From NCBI GenBank assembly GCA_032718475.1, contig JAUCBJ010005648.1, forward strand, positions 1 to 22,676: 22,676 nt of DNA. The letters run 5' to 3'. The notes under the pieces are model-generated. The model was not told the DNA's origin. It worked only from the letters and a program-made list of their open reading frames with translations, and did no database searches. The position numbers and the translations under genes were made by a program. Each line of letters opens with the position of its first letter. Position 1 is the first letter of the stretch. Shown one piece after another: positions 19,575-22,676 of this stretch. The DNA is from Nemertoderma westbladi. Lineage: Eukaryota; Xenacoelomorpha; Nemertodermatida; Nemertodermatidae.

Positions 19575-20238
19575 TGGATATAGGTAAGAGTAATTAGTAA
19601 ACAGAGGTCTCATGAGACGGGGCGGGGCGCTTGGATACAACTATTATTAAAAACCTGTTGCTTGGTTAAAGCTAATTGGGGGTCAAATGTCAACGATAAA
19701 GCTGTCTGGATATAGATAAGAGTAATTAGTTACTAGTATAGGACCTGTATACCCTAGGGCTAAGTATAGTGAGCTGAAAGTCTATGCCAACAATGACGTC
19801 ATTCGGTAAGTAATATATAAAACTATTTATTGGTAATTCTAAAAATAGAAATCAATTAAATAAAGTAAAAGTAATACAATTAAATAAATTAAAATTAAAT
19901 ACAAATAAATAAGTATGAATAAATAAAAGAGCAGAGGTGTCACTTATGACACCCTCTTGGGCCTCTTGCTGATAGTTAGACATCACTCATGACCCATTGG
20001 GTGTTAGGGTGCTAATCGGTCTGGTAATTAGGATAATCAATTAACCCCTAATTAGGAGTCGTAAGATACCTATTAGGGATTAAATGCACTAATTAATTGA
20101 TGACATTGACTAATTGGGAGGTGTCACCCAGACAGTCTGGCGCCAATAACACCCAATGACACCATAGGTGTCACATTCCTAAGCGATGAGTCATGAGTGA
20201 GGAATAACTGTCACCGAGCCGGCCAAGACCCTACTACT

Positions 20239-20244
20239 CATGAA
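20239..20244 (+). repeat. Target-site duplication CATGAA, right
   Basis: Exact copy of 15274-15279, directly after the ACTACT end of the element. Confidence 0.88.
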
Positions 20245-20586
20245 TAATTGCACAGCAGAAATCTGCTGGGTACTGTGTGGGTGGTCCTCCGCTATAGCAT
20301 ATCGCCAGTTCAGCTTCGGAACACCCACACCCTGCATGCCAAGGAGGAAAAGGGATGTTTATATTTATTTTAGAGCCCATGACTGAGACCTAGCATAACT
20401 AGTATAAACTGGTGTTGGCTGAAATTGTGGCAGCATAAATGTTGAATATTAAAATATAATTAGCAAAGGCAAAGGTATGTAAAATCAGCTGTTTTGAGTA
20501 TATTATTACAGATTTGTATAAATATTCTAAAATCGAGTTTGGCGGGAAATACTAATCTGAAATGAAATCTATGGCAGTATGTGGTA
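20245..20586. other. Non-coding sequence with a hairpin
   Basis: Before the element inserted, this was joined to the sequence upstream of the minus-strand ORF. It contains GTGTGGGTGGTCC (20275-20287) pairing with GGAACACCCACAC (20328-20340), 12 of 13 positions, around a 40-nt loop, and the near-palindrome CAGCAGA-AA-TCTGCTG just before it (20253-20268). No ORF is supported. Confidence 0.6.
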
Positions 20587-20720
20587 TTAAAAGGTTTGGA
20601 GCAAGTAATTCTTAAGTTTTGATTTAAAGATATTCAGCAAGGAGCTGCTCTGGATATTTTGTGGCAAGGAGTTCCAGAGTAAAGGGCCTTGAACAGATAC
20701 AGGCTGGTGATGGACAAACG
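20587..20720 (-). mobile_element. C-terminal tail of a CR1/Jockey-like LINE
   Basis: On the minus strand the end of an open frame reads VQGPLLWNSLPQNIQ, then a segment with FKSKLKNYLL and a stop. The pattern (hydrophobic GP-LWN-LP followed by FK-KLK-YL) is the familiar C-terminus of CR1/L2/Jockey ORF2 proteins. It lies in line and in the same orientation as the LINE fragment at about 21764-22676 and is probably its 3' part, separated by the plus-strand insert. The part of the same open frame above 20720 is antisense to the other LINE and is not real. Confidence 0.7.
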
Positions 20721-21731
20721 ATGGTTCGACAACATTTGTGTCTACTGTTGACGGTGACACAGAACCATTTGAAGTGTTATGGGGCGTCCTCCAGGGAGAC
20801 ACACTTGCACCATTCTTGTTCATAATTGTGGTTGACTATGTTCTACGCATGTCCTTAGATCATCATAATAATGATGGGGTGATGATAACTCCACCTACTG
20901 GCTCCAGAAGTCGAGGAAATCCTGCCATGTACCTAACTGATCTAGACTTTTCTGATGATTTAGGCGTACTCTCAGAATCACTAGAGGGAGCCCAACGGCT
21001 CCTCAGCTCATTAGAACATGCTGCTTCTAGTTTTGGTCTTTTTATTAACTCCAGAAAGACCAAAATTTTGACAGTTAACTTTGAAAGTCCTCAGCAAGTC
21101 TCTGATCGGATGAGTATAAGCTCAAAAGATGGTATGCTTGAGCATGTGGATGACTTCTGTTACCTGGGATCATGGATCCGGAAGTCAGGTGAGGACCTTC
21201 GAATACGTAAGGGAAAGGCATGGGCAGCCTTGAATAGGCTTTCCAGGATTTGGAAGTCACCGAGAATTAATCGGAAACTTAAGGTCCGATTATTTAGAGC
21301 AGCAGTAGTTCCAGTACTCCTCTATGGGAGTCCATGATGCTGGGCTCTAACTGCTGAGGACACCAAATCTCTGGATGGCACATTCACAAGAATGCTATGC
21401 CGGGTTCATTATGTCAAGTACAATGCACACATCTCCAACCAGACACTATAAAACATTGGAGGTGTCTCATTGGTTCCCCCAAGCTTGACACTAGAACAAA
21501 ATCGCCTCCTCTTTGCAGGACATTGCTTTCGCCGTGAGGACCAGCCAGTGCATAATCTTGTACTTTGGCAGCCTCATGGAGTGAATAAGCATGGTGGACA
21601 GCCCATGACATTTTTGCGGCGCATCTTAAAGGACACTGGCCTTGATGAGATGCGGATGATCTAGCAAATGCCATGGGTGATAGGGAGTTGTGGCGGCGCA
21701 ATTTTGTCAACAAGCAGGCACAGCATTCTTA
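20721..21731 (+). mobile_element. Non-LTR retrotransposon RT fragment, 5'-truncated
   Basis: Reverse transcriptase remnant of a LINE. Frame 2 runs through DGDTEPFEVLWGVLQGDTLA (the conserved QGD-LAP motif), the catalytic box LDFSDDLGVL (FSDD at 20948-20959, in place of F/YADD), YLGSWI, and a thumb-like segment RKLKVRLFRAAVVPVLLYG to a TGA at 21335. The same frame continues through a second stop near 21446 to FAGHCFRREDQPVHNLVLWQ and a frameshift near 21650, after which DDLANAMGDRELWRR leads to a TAA at 21729-21731. No endonuclease domain remains. Such proteins are common in invertebrate genomes; I cannot fix the clade from sequence alone. Confidence 0.85.
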
Positions 21732-21763
21732 AAAATGCATCTGCAATGTCGCAAAACCGTTCC

Positions 21764-22676
21764 TAGTCGTAGACGGAAAATAAGACAGACATGTGGCAGG
21801 TGGTACTGACCAGCGGAGGCAGAGGGTGTTGTAGGAATGCACTGAAGAAGCCTTAGTAAACAGGAGAGAGGGTGGGTTGGGTTACTATAAATGTCGTACA
21901 TTAGTGAGAGGACCTGGAATTGTAAAAGTTGATCTAGAGGTAGTATACGTAGTTGTTGGTAGATTGGAAAGGCGGAGGACCGGTAGTGGCTAAATGTCTG
22001 TACAACGTAGAATTTTATTTAGGATGATGAGGTGATAGAATTGTAGGTGCCACCCCAGACAGTGAGACCGTAGTACAGTAGATGTATGGATATATTAACG
22101 AGTAAAATAGCATCTGTGGGCTGAGAATATGACGTAATTTATAGAAAAGAGCTCCGGTTCGAGGTATCTTTTTAATAACGTAGCTTATTTGGTCGCGAAA
22201 CGTTAAAATATTGTCGATAAATACATTTAATACACTACAATTGTAGATACCTATGTACTTAAATGCGGATGTAAATTTTATTGGTTGGCTAATGGATAGA
22301 CCTTGCGATTGAGATTGGAATCTGGACCTTTTAAATAGGGAGTATTCTGTCTTATCAATGTTTAACGTTATCCGGTTTGTCACATAGCCAGTCATAGTAC
22401 AGGCTTAGCGTCGTAGTTCATAGAGTGGATTAGAGGAGTCAGATTGCGGTGGCGTCGCATGGGAGTGGTGTCATCGGCAAAGAGAGTTGCGTGGGAGGAT
22501 GTGCAGTTAGGTAAGTCATTAATATAGAGAAGAAAAAGGCCTGGCCCGAGAACCGACCCTTGTGGGATACCACAAGAAGTAGACCTGAGAGAGATATAGT
22601 GTTATCTATAGATACACACTGCCACTGCCTACGGTTGGTGAGATAATCAGAAAATAGCGAAACAGGCGTGCCACGA
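21764..22676 (-). mobile_element. CR1/Jockey-like LINE RT, minus strand, runs off the window
   Basis: Reading the minus strand from the window end: a frame with GIPQGSVLGP (about 22545-22575), LFLLYINDLP, and the catalytic FADD (22467-22481). A frameshift follows near 22395, then an open frame 22395-22015 with TLNIDKTEYSLFKRS, a KYIGIY motif and the thumb-like YKLRHILSPQMLFYSLIYPY. After another break the sequence continues with a LRILPLDQLLQFQVLSLMYD block near 21975-21890, then HLPHV near 21790. This order is that of CR1/Jockey-type ORF2. At least three frame breaks make it a dead copy. Its C-terminus is probably the fragment at 20587-20720. Confidence 0.82.

Larger units (their letters stand above)
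15280..20238 (+). mobile_element. Long-TIR DNA element with 6-bp TSD (Polinton/Maverick-like, non-autonomous)
   Basis: The ends are inverted copies beginning AGTAGTAGGGTCTTGGCCGG, bordered by the 6-bp duplication CATGAA. The left arm is about 790 bp, the right arm about 770 bp plus an extra 1.18 kb. Long terminal inverted repeats, a 6-bp duplication and a 5'-AG terminus are the published hallmarks of Polinton/Maverick elements. Those are normally 15-20 kb and encode a protein-primed polymerase, a retroviral-like integrase, an ATPase, a protease and capsid proteins. None of these is present, so the element would depend on proteins supplied elsewhere. It carries its own promoter and one broken zinc-finger/acidic-repeat/coiled-coil gene. 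Other DNA transposons with 6-bp duplications exist, so the family assignment is inference, while the boundaries are seen directly. Confidence 0.85.
18286..20238 (-). repeat. Right terminal inverted repeat with 1.18 kb satellite insertion
   Basis: Positions 18286-18523 and 19704-20238 together match the left arm in reverse. Between them, 18524-19703 has no counterpart in the left arm and consists of two satellites plus a duplicated arm segment. CTGGATATAGGTAAGAGTAA at 19574-19593 repeats the arm sequence found at 19707-19726, so part of the insert arose by local duplication of the arm. Confidence 0.88.

Overview
This window looks like a repeat-rich, gene-poor stretch of an invertebrate animal nuclear genome. 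No bacterial gene organisation is visible. The content is BEL/Pao-type LTR retrotransposon sequence, two kinds of non-LTR retrotransposon, a foldback element, a long-TIR DNA element with Polinton/Maverick-like ends, long (GA)n tracts and many minisatellites. The species cannot be named from the sequence. No intact gene of recognised host function was found.

Layout. 1-1455: AT-rich, nothing recognised. 1456-2474: a 1.0-kb foldback element bounded by TA. 2475-4624: hairpin-forming minisatellites, a 65-bp direct repeat and inverted repeats. 4625-4808: (GA)n. 4989-9280: a decayed BEL/Pao element with gag, zinc knuckles, protease and integrase, but with the reverse transcriptase/RNase H block missing; 9276 onward may be its 3' LTR. 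9833-10218: two diverged direct repeats. 11028-13056: a long, intronless, decayed gene of unknown function, preceded by a possible promoter and containing a 33-bp coding minisatellite. 13057-14302: non-coding, with small repeats and a strong hairpin. 14303-15232 (-): an intact 309-codon ORF of unproven, beta-propeller-like character.

15280-20238 is the best-defined object. It is a 4,959-bp element with long terminal inverted repeats (left arm about 790 bp), ends beginning AGTAGTAGGG, and a perfect 6-bp target duplication CATGAA at 15274-15279 and 20239-20244. Inside are a promoter with duplicated inverted CCAAT boxes and a TATA box, then a broken gene encoding one C2H2 zinc finger, a glutamate-rich 9-residue repeat array and a heptad-rich C-terminus. 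The right arm carries 1.2 kb of extra satellite DNA. The length of the inverted repeats, the 6-bp duplication and the AG start fit a non-autonomous relative of Polinton/Maverick. No polymerase, integrase, ATPase or capsid gene is present, so this remains an inference. The element lies 41 bp upstream of the start codon of the 309-codon ORF.

20587-22676: a minus-strand CR1/Jockey-like LINE running off the window end, apparently split by a plus-strand fragment of a different LINE (about 20721-21731).

The genes do not form a pathway; the window is a stack of mobile elements around two unrecognised ORFs. The most useful leads are the long-TIR element with its zinc-finger gene, the RT-less BEL copy, and the orphan gene at 11028.
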